A stretch of 64,000 nucleotides of DNA from Marinifilaceae bacterium (GTDB taxonomy: Bacteria > Bacteroidota > Bacteroidia > Bacteroidales > Marinifilaceae), in assembly GCA_016936255.1 (NCBI GenBank), contig JAFGYE010000037.1, positions 28,865 through 92,864 of the forward strand, in the 5' to 3' direction. The position numbers and the translations under genes are program-made. Of the stretch, positions 1 through 9,218 are shown in pieces; the first letter of the stretch is position 1; each line of letters opens with the position of its first letter. Under the pieces are notes generated by a model, which worked only from the letters and a program-made list of their open reading frames with translations, was not told the DNA's origin and did not search any database.

Positions 1-50
1 GATACTGTGTTCTCTTTCTTTTTATTGTATTCGTCGAATTGAACATTCAT
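1..50 (-). CDS. N-terminus of an unidentified protein, cut by the window edge
   Basis: Seen: an ATG at position 50 on the minus strand opens a frame reading MNVQFDEYNKKKENTV that stays open to the window edge. A strong promoter-like element lies about 60 bp upstream in the same orientation, which is the main reason to believe this start. Two other ATGs nearby are less likely: the one at 58 meets a stop after three codons, and the one at 46 gives a less convincing peptide. Too little is present to name a family. Confidence 0.35.
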   Translation of the reverse strand, partial: MNVQFDEYNKKKENTV

Positions 51-113
51 CTATTCATGACACTCTTTGAAATTGTTGTGAGTGAATCGATTGCGGTGCT
101 CAAAATGCGGCTG

Positions 114-121
114 CAAAAGTA
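114..121 (-). promoter_or_regulatory. Bacteroidota -7 element for the left-edge gene
   Basis: On the minus strand the sequence reads TACTTTTG followed by CAGCCGC, matching the TAnnTTTG box of the Bacteroidota primary sigma factor. It implies a leader of about 57 nt before the ATG at 50. No clear -33 TTG is visible at the usual spacing. Confidence 0.5.
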
Positions 122-705
122 CACTTTATTTTTGAAAATTTTCTTCTCAGGCACATTTAATTTGATTTTAGTTGTTAGTTTATTTCTTTCCTTTTTTTTA
201 ATGTTAAATTAACAGTCCGATGCATATGAAATTGTTTCTTTGTGTCGTCAATGATATTTTAGTAATTATCTAATTTAGAATAGAAATAAGTAGCAAGCGA
301 AGTATCGCTGCAGAAACTTTACAATCCTTGTATATTCTAAACTTTAAATAATAACTTTTTTATTAAGATGTTGAAACAAGTTTTAAACTAAGGTTTTGGT
401 TGATTTTGTAATTATGGATTTCGAAAGAAAAATATTACCTTCCGTATCCATTTTTTGACAGACCTATTTGGTTAAAACTCTTGTTCTTTTTTTGTGTGAT
501 TGATTGAAAAACTGTCCCTGTTTCAGTATTGAAATGAACTTTTTCGATGAAACGCTAAAAAATGAAGATGAACGGTTGAAATTAGTCAGTCGATTTTTTG
601 TTAAATAGTTAAAAAGCAACCATTTTTGTGATCCTTTTCTCCAGGAAATGTGAGATGATTTTGTGGCGACATTGCCACACAATTACTAACCTAACAAATT
701 GTTTT
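122..705. other. Intergenic region upstream of the TonB receptor
   Basis: AT-rich stretch of about 580 bp without a convincing gene. The only structured element I see is a perfect 6-bp dyad, TGTGGC-N6-GCCACA, at 662-679, just upstream of the receptor start codon at 706. It would fold in the mRNA leader and could act in translational control, but it has no U-tract. No match to a TAnnTTTG box close to the receptor gene was found, so its promoter is unassigned. Confidence 0.4.
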
Positions 706-3255
706 ATGAAAAATGCTATGAGAAGTATTTTGACAATGGCAGCAATCATGATGCTGTCCATTGCAGCTATTGCTCAAACCACCGTAAAAGGTGTAGTCGT
801 GGATGGTAGTACCAACGAAAGTTTGCCGGGTGCTTCTATTGTTGTTGCCGGAACAACTTCCGGTACCGTTTCGGGTTTTGATGGTTCTTTTACTCTTGAA
901 TTGCCAAAAGGAGCTTCAAAACTTGTTGTAAGTTTTGTAGGATTTCTTGATAAAGAAATTGCATTAAAGGGTGCTCAGGATCTAGGAACTATTAAGTTAG
1001 AATCTGACGCTGTTGGTTTGAAAGAAGTTAGTGTTATGGCTTCTATTGTAACAGATCGTCAAACACCAATTTCGGTATCTACTATTTCTTCGGATATAAT
1101 AGAGAATAAATTGGGATCTCAGGAATTTCCTGAAATTTTAAAGTCTACACCATCTGTATATACTTCGAAAGAAGGAGGTGGATTTGGTGATGCTTCAGTA
1201 TATATTCGTGGTTTTGACTCGAATAATGTGGGAGTATTAATTAATGGTATCCCTGTTAATGATATGGAATCAGGTAAAGTTTACTGGTCAAATTGGGCTG
1301 GATTATCAGATGTTACCCGTACTATGCAGGTTCAGCGTGGTTTGGGAGCGTCTAAATTAGGTCTTTCTTCTGTTGGAGGTACTATTAATATTCTTACTAA
1401 ATCTACAGATGCTAAAAAAGGTGGAGTTGTTAGAAGCAGCATAGGAAATGATGGTATGAGAAAACAATTGATTTCTTTATCAACAGGATTGTTAGATAAT
1501 GGATGGGCAGTTTCTATTTTAGGTTCTCATTCTTATGGTAATGGATATGTTAAAGGAACAGATTATGATGCCTGGTCCTATTTTGCTAATATTTCTAAAG
1601 TGATTAATGAAAAACATACTCTGTCTTTCATGATTACCGGTGCACCACAATGGCACAATCAGCGTGGAAACAAGCACACAATTCAGCAATATCGCGATCA
1701 TAAAGATGAATTTAAATACAATTCAGATTATGGAATGCGTGAAGGAAAAATATATGGTGGTGCTTATGGTTACAACTATTACCACAAACCTCAGGCACAA
1801 TTGAACCATTATTGGACTATGGATGATAAAACATCATTAACCACTTCATTTTATGCATCAGTAGGTTCTGGTGGCGGACGTCGTGTTTATGGAAATCAAG
1901 CTAAATTATTAGGTGTAAATTATAGTACAGGAGAAGACTATGACGTTACTATGAGAACACCTGATGGTTTATTGGATTTCGAAGGTGTTGCCGCGATTAA
2001 TGCCGCATCAACAGCTGAAGGTTCTCAAGCGGTTATTGCTAATTCAGTAAATAATCATTCCTGGTACGGTTTGCTGTCTACATTAACACATGAATACAAG
2101 CAGTTTACTTTTACTGCAGGTTTAGATGCCCGTTACTACAAGGGAGAGCATTACAATGAAATTCATGATTTACTTGGTGGATCATTCTTCCTTAACTCTA
2201 AAAACATAAACCGTGATGCAAATACATGGTTAAAGGCTGATGATAAGATCAATTATTATAACGATGGTGAAGCATTGTACACAGGACTTTTCGGACAAAC
2301 AGAATATGTAACTGATGATTATTCAGCATTTATATCTGCAGCGGTTTCACGAAAAGCATACAGACGTACAGATTATTTCTTATATAAGCCAGGAAATCAG
2401 AAGTCAGATTGGGAGGATTTCCTGCCATGGAATGTGAAAGCTGGTTTTAATTATAAAATCAATTCTATTCACAATGTATTTGTAAATGGTGGATATGTTC
2501 AAAGAACACCATACATGTCAAATGTATTCTTGAACAATACCAATGAAGTGAACGGGGATGTGAAGTATGAAAAAATCATTACTACAGAAATAGGTTATGG
2601 TTACACTTCACCTAATTTTACTGCAAATGTTACATTGTATCGTACCAATTGGAAAGACAGAGGTCTTGTTAAAAATTTAAGTGGTACAATTGTTAATATT
2701 TCAGGATTGAATCAACTTCACCAAGGTATCGAGGTAGAGGGAGAGTATAAGCCATCTAAGAAATTAACTGTTCGCGGAATGATATCTGTTGGCGATTGGG
2801 TTTACCAAGATGACGTAAATGCAGCTGTTTTTAATGATAATCAAGAGAAAATAGGTGAATTTACAGCATACTTAAAAGATGTGCATGTTGGCAACTCAGC
2901 TCAATTATCAGGTTCTGCTTCTATTGATTATGAAGTTCTTCCTAAATTAAATTTAAGTGTTGATTATACCTACTATGGTAATCATTATGCTGATTTTGAT
3001 GCTACCAAGAGAACTGACCTTGCAACTAGTGGTGATTCATGGGAAATGCCAGAAGCAGGGCTTGTTGATGTAGGATTCCGTTACAAGTTCCAGATCGCAG
3101 GTTTAAATGCAAGTCTAAATACAAATGTTTACAATTTGTTTGATACTGAGTATGTTTCTAAAGCTACCGATGGTTTAACACATACAACTAACGAAGCTTT
3201 AGTGTATTACGGATTTGGAAGAACTTGGTCAACAGGTCTTAAAATTAAGTTTTAA
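706..3255 (+). CDS. TonB-dependent outer-membrane receptor with carboxypeptidase-like N-terminal domain
   Basis: An 849-residue outer-membrane protein that should import a ligand using TonB energy. Residues 1-24 form a signal peptide ending AIAQ; about 25-110 is a CarboxypepD_reg-like beta-sandwich (VKGVVVDGSTNESLPGASI), then a TonB-box-like segment (RQTPISVS), a plug domain with YIRGFDSNNVGVLINGIP, and a beta-barrel ending in Phe. The start at 706 is preferred to upstream in-frame ATGs because it begins the signal peptide directly. The lipoprotein at 3288 follows after 32 bp and is likely co-transcribed and a surface partner. The ligand is unknown; a secreted nuclease encoded convergently nearby makes nucleic-acid products one possibility (inference). 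It is not a clear SusC with a SusD neighbour. Confidence 0.93.
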   Translation: MKNAMRSILTMAAIMMLSIAAIAQTTVKGVVVDGSTNESLPGASIVVAGTTSGTVSGFDGSFTLELPKGASKLVVSFVGFLDKEIALKGAQDLGTIKLESDAVGLKEVSVMASIVTDRQTPISVSTISSDIIENKLGSQEFPEILKSTPSVYTSKEGGGFGDASVYIRGFDSNNVGVLINGIPVNDMESGKVYWSNWAGLSDVTRTMQVQRGLGASKLGLSSVGGTINILTKSTDAKKGGVVRSSIGNDGMRKQLISLSTGLLDNGWAVSILGSHSYGNGYVKGTDYDAWSYFANISKVINEKHTLSFMITGAPQWHNQRGNKHTIQQYRDHKDEFKYNSDYGMREGKIYGGAYGYNYYHKPQAQLNHYWTMDDKTSLTTSFYASVGSGGGRRVYGNQAKLLGVNYSTGEDYDVTMRTPDGLLDFEGVAAINAASTAEGSQAVIANSVNNHSWYGLLSTLTHEYKQFTFTAGLDARYYKGEHYNEIHDLLGGSFFLNSKNINRDANTWLKADDKINYYNDGEALYTGLFGQTEYVTDDYSAFISAAVSRKAYRRTDYFLYKPGNQKSDWEDFLPWNVKAGFNYKINSIHNVFVNGGYVQRTPYMSNVFLNNTNEVNGDVKYEKIITTEIGYGYTSPNFTANVTLYRTNWKDRGLVKNLSGTIVNISGLNQLHQGIEVEGEYKPSKKLTVRGMISVGDWVYQDDVNAAVFNDNQEKIGEFTAYLKDVHVGNSAQLSGSASIDYEVLPKLNLSVDYTYYGNHYADFDATKRTDLATSGDSWEMPEAGLVDVGFRYKFQIAGLNASLNTNVYNLFDTEYVSKATDGLTHTTNEALVYYGFGRTWSTGLKIKF

Positions 3256-3287
3256 TCAGACTTTTGTATAATAAAAAAAATAGAAAG

Positions 3288-4514
3288 ATGAAAAAATTAT
3301 TATATATGGCTTCTTTCCTTGCTTTGGTATTCACGTCTTGTGACCCAATGGAAGATGCTTACAAAGAAGTAGACGAAGCTAATGCTGATGCTGTAGCTGA
3401 TGCGAAATTTTTCTCAGATAAAGTATTGCTTGAAACAGGATATACTTTGACTGATGCTGACTATGCATTATCCAGCAACTCTAGTGTTAGCGGTCACATG
3501 AATTTTTCGAGTTCGGCAACTGCTGCAGATAATTTACCTGAAGTATTAACAAATATGAAGGTCTATGGTGAGGCCGGTTCTGAATATACCATAAATTATA
3601 ATTTTTACAGAGGTAGTTTGTCTTATGTTGGAGAATACCTTGATTACCTTGAGGTATTGGCAGCTATAGATTCTTATACTCTAACTACAGCAGATTATGA
3701 TAGTATGGGAACTGCAACTGGGGAGCCTGGTAAATACAATAATTTTGATGCTACAGTAAAAGCTTCTGATTATTTACCTAACTTTTTATTGGCTAAATAT
3801 CCTGATGCTGCTGATGGTTATGAGCTAGCTGTAACTTACAAATATTACAATGGTTCATCAACTTCTATGGTTACTGAATTTTGGGCTTTTGATGGTTCTG
3901 TTTGGACTAAATCTGATAAAGTTGCTCCGGCTATTCCAGGTGATGTAATGATTTATGAACTGACTACCGAAGATTACGATGCAATGGGAACAGGTTCTAA
4001 TCAACCTGGCAAATACAATAACTTTTCAAGTTCAATTGTGCCTGCTGATTATTTACCAAATTTCCTTAGTTTCAAATTTCCTTTTGCTTTAGAAGGAAAT
4101 AAAATTACACCAGTTTACAAATATTATGCCGGTGGTGGTGTGACTGAAACGAAAGCTGTAGAATATACTTTAACCGATGGTGTGTGGGTTGCTTATCAAA
4201 GTACTGTTGAAGCATCTTCATTGGTTGCTTTTAAAGACAAAACATGGTTGTTTGTTCCTCCAATCAAATTTGTGGAGTCGGATAAAACGCCAACTGTGAC
4301 TTTCACATTGGTTTATGAAGATTATGCTTTTGTTGGTAACAGTCAGTATGGTAACTTCGATGAAGAAGAAGCGGTTGTTCTTGAAAAAATAGCTAAGATT
4401 ATTAAAAATAATTATGAAGTTGCTGTAGGTCAGGTTTATTCTGTTACTTATAAATATTATAGTGGTAGTGTAAATGAAAAAACAGTGATACTTGAAGCTG
4501 TTGAGGATATTTAG
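3288..4514 (+). CDS. Surface lipoprotein with four divergent tandem repeats
   Basis: A 408-residue lipoprotein: signal peptide with lipobox LVFTSC (Cys18). The start at 3288 is chosen over 3264 because it gives a normal lipoprotein signal. The mature part is built of four divergent repeats, at about 3441-3617, 3675-3920, 3954-4202 and 4302-4496. The middle two are clearest, sharing YxLTTxDYDxMGT, then PGKYNNF, then DYLPNFL and YKYY; the first and last keep the DY, NF and Y(K/N)xYxG landmarks. The spacing resembles extracellular repeats of other Bacteroidota lipoproteins next to TonB receptors, but I cannot assign a Pfam number. It lies 32 bp after the receptor and before a strong terminator, so both probably form one two-gene unit in which this protein binds or presents the ligand (inference). 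Confidence 0.85.
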   Translation: MKKLLYMASFLALVFTSCDPMEDAYKEVDEANADAVADAKFFSDKVLLETGYTLTDADYALSSNSSVSGHMNFSSSATAADNLPEVLTNMKVYGEAGSEYTINYNFYRGSLSYVGEYLDYLEVLAAIDSYTLTTADYDSMGTATGEPGKYNNFDATVKASDYLPNFLLAKYPDAADGYELAVTYKYYNGSSTSMVTEFWAFDGSVWTKSDKVAPAIPGDVMIYELTTEDYDAMGTGSNQPGKYNNFSSSIVPADYLPNFLSFKFPFALEGNKITPVYKYYAGGGVTETKAVEYTLTDGVWVAYQSTVEASSLVAFKDKTWLFVPPIKFVESDKTPTVTFTLVYEDYAFVGNSQYGNFDEEEAVVLEKIAKIIKNNYEVAVGQVYSVTYKYYSGSVNEKTVILEAVEDI

Positions 4515-4534
4515 TAGAAAAGAATATTGTAGAA

Positions 4535-4567
4535 AGCCCGAATCCTTATGGATTCGGGCTTTTTTTG
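4535..4567 (+). terminator. Rho-independent terminator of the receptor/lipoprotein unit
   Basis: Perfect 11-bp stem AGCCCGAATCC with loop TTAT followed by TTTTTTT. It sits 20 bp after the lipoprotein stop codon. Confidence 0.92.
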
Positions 4568-4808
4568 TTTTAACAGTTTTGATTTGCAGATATATTTGAG
4601 GATTAACTTTGATATCCGTGTTGTAAATTGATTGTTTTGGCTGTGTTTCAGCTTTATATAGATGGTTTTATGATGGAAGCCCTACTGTTCAGTTATCATT
4701 AAAAATTGTTAAAATCTTTCTTAGCTTAGGGATTATCAGTCTTTTTCTTAATGCAAAATGGCTTTTTATGTTGTGACGTGTCGATTAGAAAAAGAGATAA
4801 TATATGAA

Positions 4809-4848
4809 GTAAAAAAAATGGCTGCATCCGAAAAGGAAACAGCCATTT
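4809..4848 (-). terminator. Terminator of the endonuclease gene
   Basis: On the minus strand a 9-bp stem AAATGGCTG/CAGCCATTT is followed by a run of eight T. It lies just beyond the stop of the endonuclease gene. The interval 4568-4808 holds nothing else that I recognise. Confidence 0.88.
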
Positions 4849-4868
4849 ATATTTGTTTACATGAAGTT

Positions 4869-6608
4869 TTAGCGCTTCATTAATTTCTTAGTTGTTCTTT
4901 GCCCATCTGATGAAATAAAGGTCACAAAATACATTCCTTTTGGCAATTTACTAATCGAGATTCGTGTATCAGGTGATTTTATTTCCATGATATTTCGCCC
5001 GGTTAAGTTCGAGATATACATCGATTCCACATCCTTCATGTTAGTCAGTCGAATTTCGTTCACAGCAGGGTTAGGGTAAAAAGATGGAATTCCATCAGTA
5101 TATACGTCATCAATTCCGGTAGGATTTTCTGTAGTAAAAGACCAGTCTGTAGGGGTGCTAATGCCAGCAAAAGCTATATCCTGAGCACTTACAAATGCAT
5201 TATTATCAATGTTAATGTAGTATTCGGTTCCTGTTTCCAGATCATCTGATAAATCAATACTAACTTGTGTGCCGTTATAGGTTACCAAAGCGTCGGAAGC
5301 TGCAATTGCTGTTTCACTTCCATTGGTAAGGATGCGAATTGAACCATTTCCAGCTTGTACCTCTTTATCAAATGTAATTTTTAAATTGGTGCTTATTGGA
5401 ATATTTTCACTCTTATCAGCCGGTGTGAATTCGGTAATTACAGGAGGGGTGTAGGTTGCTGTGAAATTCCATATCGTTTTGTCTGAAATCCCATCAAAAG
5501 CATTCGAGGAAGCATCGGTTACTACGCCGTTATCAATAACGACATAGTATCTAACTCCTTCTTCGTATTTGGCTTCGGAGTTTATTAATAGCTGATTGCC
5601 TGAATAAGTTAATCTGGCACTTGGAATTGTTAGTGTTTCAAAAGTTGTTTCGTCATTGTATCTTTTGATGGTAACACTGCCTGTTCCTTCTTTTATATCT
5701 TCGTTGAATTTGATAATAAGATTTGCGGTTAAAGAAACACCAATAGAATTATTGACAGGAGATAATTCAGTGATAGCAGGACTCTCGGTATCGGGTGGCC
5801 AGATTTCGTCAGCCCATTCGGGATAATCAATAAAAGGATTTCTGTTGCCCTGAATCGTATAAACCTTTTCGTTTCTTGCTTTTTCGGCTTCGTCAACCGG
5901 ATCCTGTGTATTCCAGACTAATAAGGTGGATAGTTTACCAAAGAAAGGAGCTGAGTAATTAACCATACTGTAGGTCATGTCGTTGGTCATTTCCAAATCA
6001 GGATCACCATTTTCGCCTTCGTAACAAACTGCCATGTACAATATCATTCTGGCAATATCGCCTTTTACAGCATCGCGTGGTTCCCATGAGTCTCCATCAA
6101 ACTTGCATTCTGCAGCTTCGGAATGAACCGTTCCGCCATTGTCAAAAAACTTATTGCTTCGATCAGTATTTACACTTTGGTCGCAGGCCCTAAGGTGGTG
6201 AATGTCGGTTCCAGCCCCACGCTCCGTTCCAAAATCGCCATGCGATTTAGCCCAGATGTGTTCTCTGTTCCATGAATCAGGATCATTACTTACTCCATCA
6301 TCTTGTCTTGTTTTCACTTCACTTCTTCCAGTATAAATTAGAAGAATATTGTCTGTATTAGTTGGATCTTCATCCGTTATTTTAAGAGCTTCCCAAACAT
6401 TGTATTGGTCACCGGCATCCTTAGTTGTGTAAGGCAGTTCAATATGATTTCTAATAATCGAATGCAATGCAGTCTTCAATTCATCACCTGTTTTTCCGGC
6501 AGCATTTTGGTAGTATTCTTCAATAGAGGTCTGAGCTGTTGCCGAAAGTGCAAATGCAACAAAAACAGAGAGGAAAAATAAAATTTTTACGTGTAGAGTT
6601 CTTATCAT
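4869..6608 (-). CDS. Secreted endonuclease I family protein with Ig-like domains and T9SS tail
   Basis: A 579-residue secreted nuclease. Signal peptide at 1-26 (ending ATAQ). Residues about 30-260 match the endonuclease I / His-Me finger family, with WNREHIWAKSHG (about 113-124) and DIHHLRACDQSVNTDRSNK (135-153), carrying the catalytic and metal-binding His and Asn residues. Two SbsA-type Ig-like (Big_5) domains follow at about 275-385 and 388-490, each with the xFxxxV/I..GxG pattern. The last about 75 residues (YPNPAVNEIRL, then LPKGMYFV) form a type A T9SS sorting domain, so the enzyme should be exported across the outer membrane and anchored or released. It degrades extracellular DNA or RNA by family knowledge. 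It is convergent with the receptor operon and single-gene by its own terminator. Confidence 0.93.
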   Translation of the reverse strand: MIRTLHVKILFFLSVFVAFALSATAQTSIEEYYQNAAGKTGDELKTALHSIIRNHIELPYTTKDAGDQYNVWEALKITDEDPTNTDNILLIYTGRSEVKTRQDDGVSNDPDSWNREHIWAKSHGDFGTERGAGTDIHHLRACDQSVNTDRSNKFFDNGGTVHSEAAECKFDGDSWEPRDAVKGDIARMILYMAVCYEGENGDPDLEMTNDMTYSMVNYSAPFFGKLSTLLVWNTQDPVDEAEKARNEKVYTIQGNRNPFIDYPEWADEIWPPDTESPAITELSPVNNSIGVSLTANLIIKFNEDIKEGTGSVTIKRYNDETTFETLTIPSARLTYSGNQLLINSEAKYEEGVRYYVVIDNGVVTDASSNAFDGISDKTIWNFTATYTPPVITEFTPADKSENIPISTNLKITFDKEVQAGNGSIRILTNGSETAIAASDALVTYNGTQVSIDLSDDLETGTEYYINIDNNAFVSAQDIAFAGISTPTDWSFTTENPTGIDDVYTDGIPSFYPNPAVNEIRLTNMKDVESMYISNLTGRNIMEIKSPDTRISISKLPKGMYFVTFISSDGQRTTKKLMKR

Positions 6609-6784
6609 ATAATATGCCTTAACATGTTATTAATTTGGTTGAGTAGCATAAAATGGTTGAGTGGTTTTTACTGTACGAATAAATCAGCAAAAAGTGACTC
6701 TATTTGTTGATTTACTTCGCCTGCAAATTATAAAATATAATGCAGAAGACCTTAATTAATCTCAATAGTTTTGATGAAAAAGAC

Positions 6785-6809
6785 AAAAAAATCCCACCGG
6801 AGTGGGATT
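6785..6809 (-). terminator. Terminator of the MFS transporter gene
   Basis: Perfect 8-bp stem AATCCCAC with loop CGGA, followed on the minus strand by a T-run. It lies about 45 bp after the transporter stop. Confidence 0.88.
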
Positions 6810-6851
6810 GCGTATTTTAGAATCTCTTTTAATAGAGTTCTTACTTGTAGT

Positions 6852-8294
6852 TTATTGCGCTTTTTTGTTCAGTAGTAATCTATCGTAAAAATAGAGAGCA
6901 GTAACTGAGAAAAATCCGATGGCTAGTATCACATACCAAATATTAGAAGGGTTATAGGTATTCCAAAGATACTGAGTGAGCTGGTTTTGATCCATTCCCA
7001 TAAGTTCACCGGCTTTGTTGAAATAATCAGTTGCACTAAAATCCTTGGATATTTCAGGAATTTGCAGTCCTCTTGCAGTAACTTCGCGAATCATTAAAGT
7101 TACTTTGTCGGACATGCTTCCATAAATATTTCCAGAGATAACACCACCTATTGTACTACCTGCAAATACGGGTAAAAATGAGCATCCCATATAAAGTCCA
7201 ACTTTATCCTTAGGAGCTATTCGCCCAATGTATTCGGTAATTTTTGGAGAACTGGCCATTTCCCCAACCGAGAAGATGAAGATTGCAAGAATTACAAAAA
7301 GAACGTTTTGTGTTAGCAGGGTGAGTCCCATTCCAATTGTACAGATAAGAATTCCGCCCATCATTGCCTGCAGAGGTTTCCATCTCATTACAATTGTAGA
7401 GATGATTATTTGGAAGATAATAATAAACATGGCATCGAAATTCGTGATGAATTCTGCGTCCATTTGACCGTTAGTTCCATAAGTTTCGGTTACCGCAGGC
7501 ATAAAGCTTTCGAAAAAGTGATAGACGCTTGAAGTGTCTACCCATTGGGCAATAAATACTGGCAACGTGAAGAATAATTGATAGTACATACTCCAAAATG
7601 CAGCAACCAAAAGAAGGAAAATTACAAACTTAACATCGCTGAGGGCTTTGCCAATATTGCTGAATACAGTAGCGATTGCGGCTCCAATGGATTCATTTTT
7701 AACTTCACGCTCCGGCTCCTTGTAAAATAATATCAGAATAAAATTGATTAAAATGATACCGGCAGATATGTAAAAAACGGTTGTGTATCCACTGTCTTTG
7801 TAAGCAAGAGTAACTAATGGTCCAATAAATGCACCAATATTAACCATCATATAAAAAATTCCAAAGCCAATCGATGAGGTTTCTTCGTTGGTAGTTTTTG
7901 CAACCGTCGCTGAAATAATAGGTTTAAAAAGTGCGGCACCTAATGCTAAATAAAGGTACATGGCAAATACTCCGGCAAATGTGTCAAAAAGAGGAAGTGC
8001 TATAAATGCAGTGCTGTAAATAACAAATGAAATAGCTAAAACCAGCTTGTATCCGTATTTGTCGGCTATTGCACCTGTAATTACAGGAAGGAAATACAGA
8101 ATTCCTGTTCCCACTCCCATAATCGTTCCTTTTTCTGCCTGAGATAAACCTAGTGCGCCGATGTCAGTTGATCCGGTAAGGTAATTTGCAAAAAGCATGA
8201 AAAAACCATACCAGGCCCATCTTTCGAATAGTTCTATGGTGTTTGCAACCCAGAAGGTTTTTGGAAATTTTTTAAAGATACTTGTTGAGCTCAT
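6852..8294 (-). CDS. MFS transporter related to the POT/PTR peptide-transporter branch
   Basis: A 480-residue inner-membrane carrier with about 12 hydrophobic segments. The first helix region reads ELFERWAWYGFFMLFANYL, close to the ERFxxYG motif of proton-dependent oligopeptide transporters, and GAIADKYGYK follows as the MFS loop 2-3 signature. A large hydrophilic insert lies near residues 245-280 and another near 390-440 before the last helix. Substrate is not determinable; peptide import is suggested by the FERW motif only, and many Bacteroidota homologues are simply labelled MFS. Single-gene unit with its own terminator; the PAP2 gene lies 26 bp upstream in the same direction, so read-through from it is possible. 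Confidence 0.85.
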   Translation of the reverse strand: MSSTSIFKKFPKTFWVANTIELFERWAWYGFFMLFANYLTGSTDIGALGLSQAEKGTIMGVGTGILYFLPVITGAIADKYGYKLVLAISFVIYSTAFIALPLFDTFAGVFAMYLYLALGAALFKPIISATVAKTTNEETSSIGFGIFYMMVNIGAFIGPLVTLAYKDSGYTTVFYISAGIILINFILILFYKEPEREVKNESIGAAIATVFSNIGKALSDVKFVIFLLLVAAFWSMYYQLFFTLPVFIAQWVDTSSVYHFFESFMPAVTETYGTNGQMDAEFITNFDAMFIIIFQIIISTIVMRWKPLQAMMGGILICTIGMGLTLLTQNVLFVILAIFIFSVGEMASSPKITEYIGRIAPKDKVGLYMGCSFLPVFAGSTIGGVISGNIYGSMSDKVTLMIREVTARGLQIPEISKDFSATDYFNKAGELMGMDQNQLTQYLWNTYNPSNIWYVILAIGFFSVTALYFYDRLLLNKKAQ

Positions 8295-8320
8295 GATGCT
8301 GATTTTGGGGTGTAGTTAGT

Positions 8321-9064
8321 TTAAAATTTTATAACAATTCCGTTTCCATCGAAAATGACAGATTGGTTTTTTCTTTTGTGAAAATAGAGGCCTGCAAAAT
8401 AGCCAATTCCTCCTCCCAAAACAACATCGGAAAACCAATGCCTGTTTCGGGACATTCTGGCAAAGCTCACAGATGCTGGAATCACGTAGATCCACTTGCT
8501 GTATTCTTCGGCAAAAGGAGTGAATACTGCCCAGGATACAAAAGCGTGTCCGGAAGGGAATGATTTTGTTTCGTTGCTGGTTCCTCCAAAAGCATTAAAA
8601 TGCATATTTCCTCTGTTTAAGGATGGTCTGGAGCGACCGGCTATTATTTTTGTGCCTTCGGTTAAGATTGCGGCAGTGATTAAAGCTTTTCCTGAGTTGA
8701 GCGCAGTAGTTGAAAGCCTTTCATCCTTAATTGCTGTGCCAATAAGCCAGGTCGCAAATGTGGCAGGAGCAATGTATTTCTTCTCACCAAATTCATTAAA
8801 GATATTGGTGTAGGAATCTAAAAAGGAATTTTGATTTAATTTTAAGCGCTTGTTCGCCCATTCGTCGAGTAGAAATGAGGTGCCTAATAGTCCGCCAAAC
8901 ACCAACAGATTTTCTTTATTAAAAACCTTTTTGCCTAATCCAGGATTTAGCCGGGTTTTATGAAATGTAATTGTTGTATCAATTTTTACCTGAGTATATC
9001 CATGAGTTGGGATACTAGAAAGTATGATCAAACAAAGAAATAGCGATAACGAATAGTGTTTCAA
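8321..9064 (-). CDS. PAP2-superfamily phosphatase
   Basis: A 247-residue exported or membrane-associated phosphatidic-acid-phosphatase-type enzyme. A signal sequence at 1-25 is followed by the three family motifs in order: KX6RP (K139 to P147), PSGH (170-173) and R-X5-H-X3-D (R203, H209, D213). All catalytic residues are present. The family dephosphorylates lipid phosphates such as undecaprenyl pyrophosphate, phosphatidate or lipid A phosphates on the periplasmic side; the substrate cannot be told from sequence. It lies upstream of and co-directional with the MFS gene, 26 bp apart, so the two may share a transcript. Confidence 0.9.
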   Translation of the reverse strand: MKHYSLSLFLCLIILSSIPTHGYTQVKIDTTITFHKTRLNPGLGKKVFNKENLLVFGGLLGTSFLLDEWANKRLKLNQNSFLDSYTNIFNEFGEKKYIAPATFATWLIGTAIKDERLSTTALNSGKALITAAILTEGTKIIAGRSRPSLNRGNMHFNAFGGTSNETKSFPSGHAFVSWAVFTPFAEEYSKWIYVIPASVSFARMSRNRHWFSDVVLGGGIGYFAGLYFHKRKNQSVIFDGNGIVIKF

Positions 9065-9130
9065 GGTCTGGAATTTTTCAATTCCAACAAAAATAGAAGA
9101 AAATTTTGGATCGGGGGTACTTAAAAATGA

Positions 9131-9159
9131 AAAAAGCCACCTACAATGGATGGCTTTTT
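9131..9159 (-). terminator. Terminator copy downstream of the tRNA-Asn remnant
   Basis: Stem AAAAAGCCA / TGGCTTTTT; on the minus strand it follows the decayed tRNA-Asn. It is a near copy of the terminator at 9586-9614, showing that tRNA and terminator were duplicated together. Confidence 0.75.
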
Positions 9160-9160
9160 G

Positions 9161-9218
9161 CTCCCTCTCTGGGACTTGAACCTATCCCGACTCGTCGGGA
9201 CTGATTAACAGTCAGGTG
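9161..9218 (-). pseudogene. tRNA-Asn 3' remnant
   Basis: From 9161 the sequence follows the 3' half of the three intact tRNA-Asn genes: acceptor strand, T-loop, anticodon loop with GTT, and the 5' strand of the anticodon stem. Differences are a damaged T-stem and a 16-nt perfect palindrome (TCCCGAC-TC-GTCGGGA, 9185-9200) in place of the variable-loop region. The 5' half (D-arm and acceptor 5' strand) is missing and replaced by the GIY-YIG reading frame, whose stop codon lies in the anticodon loop. It cannot make a functional tRNA. Confidence 0.85.

Noticed and set aside
464..682. 72-codon minus-strand ORF upstream of the TonB receptor
   Set aside because: Unusual composition, no start context or promoter, and overlaps the receptor leader. 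Looks like chance in AT-rich DNA.
8363..8813. Plus-strand frames opposite the PAP2 gene
   Set aside because: They are mirror frames of a gene whose catalytic motifs are all in the minus strand.
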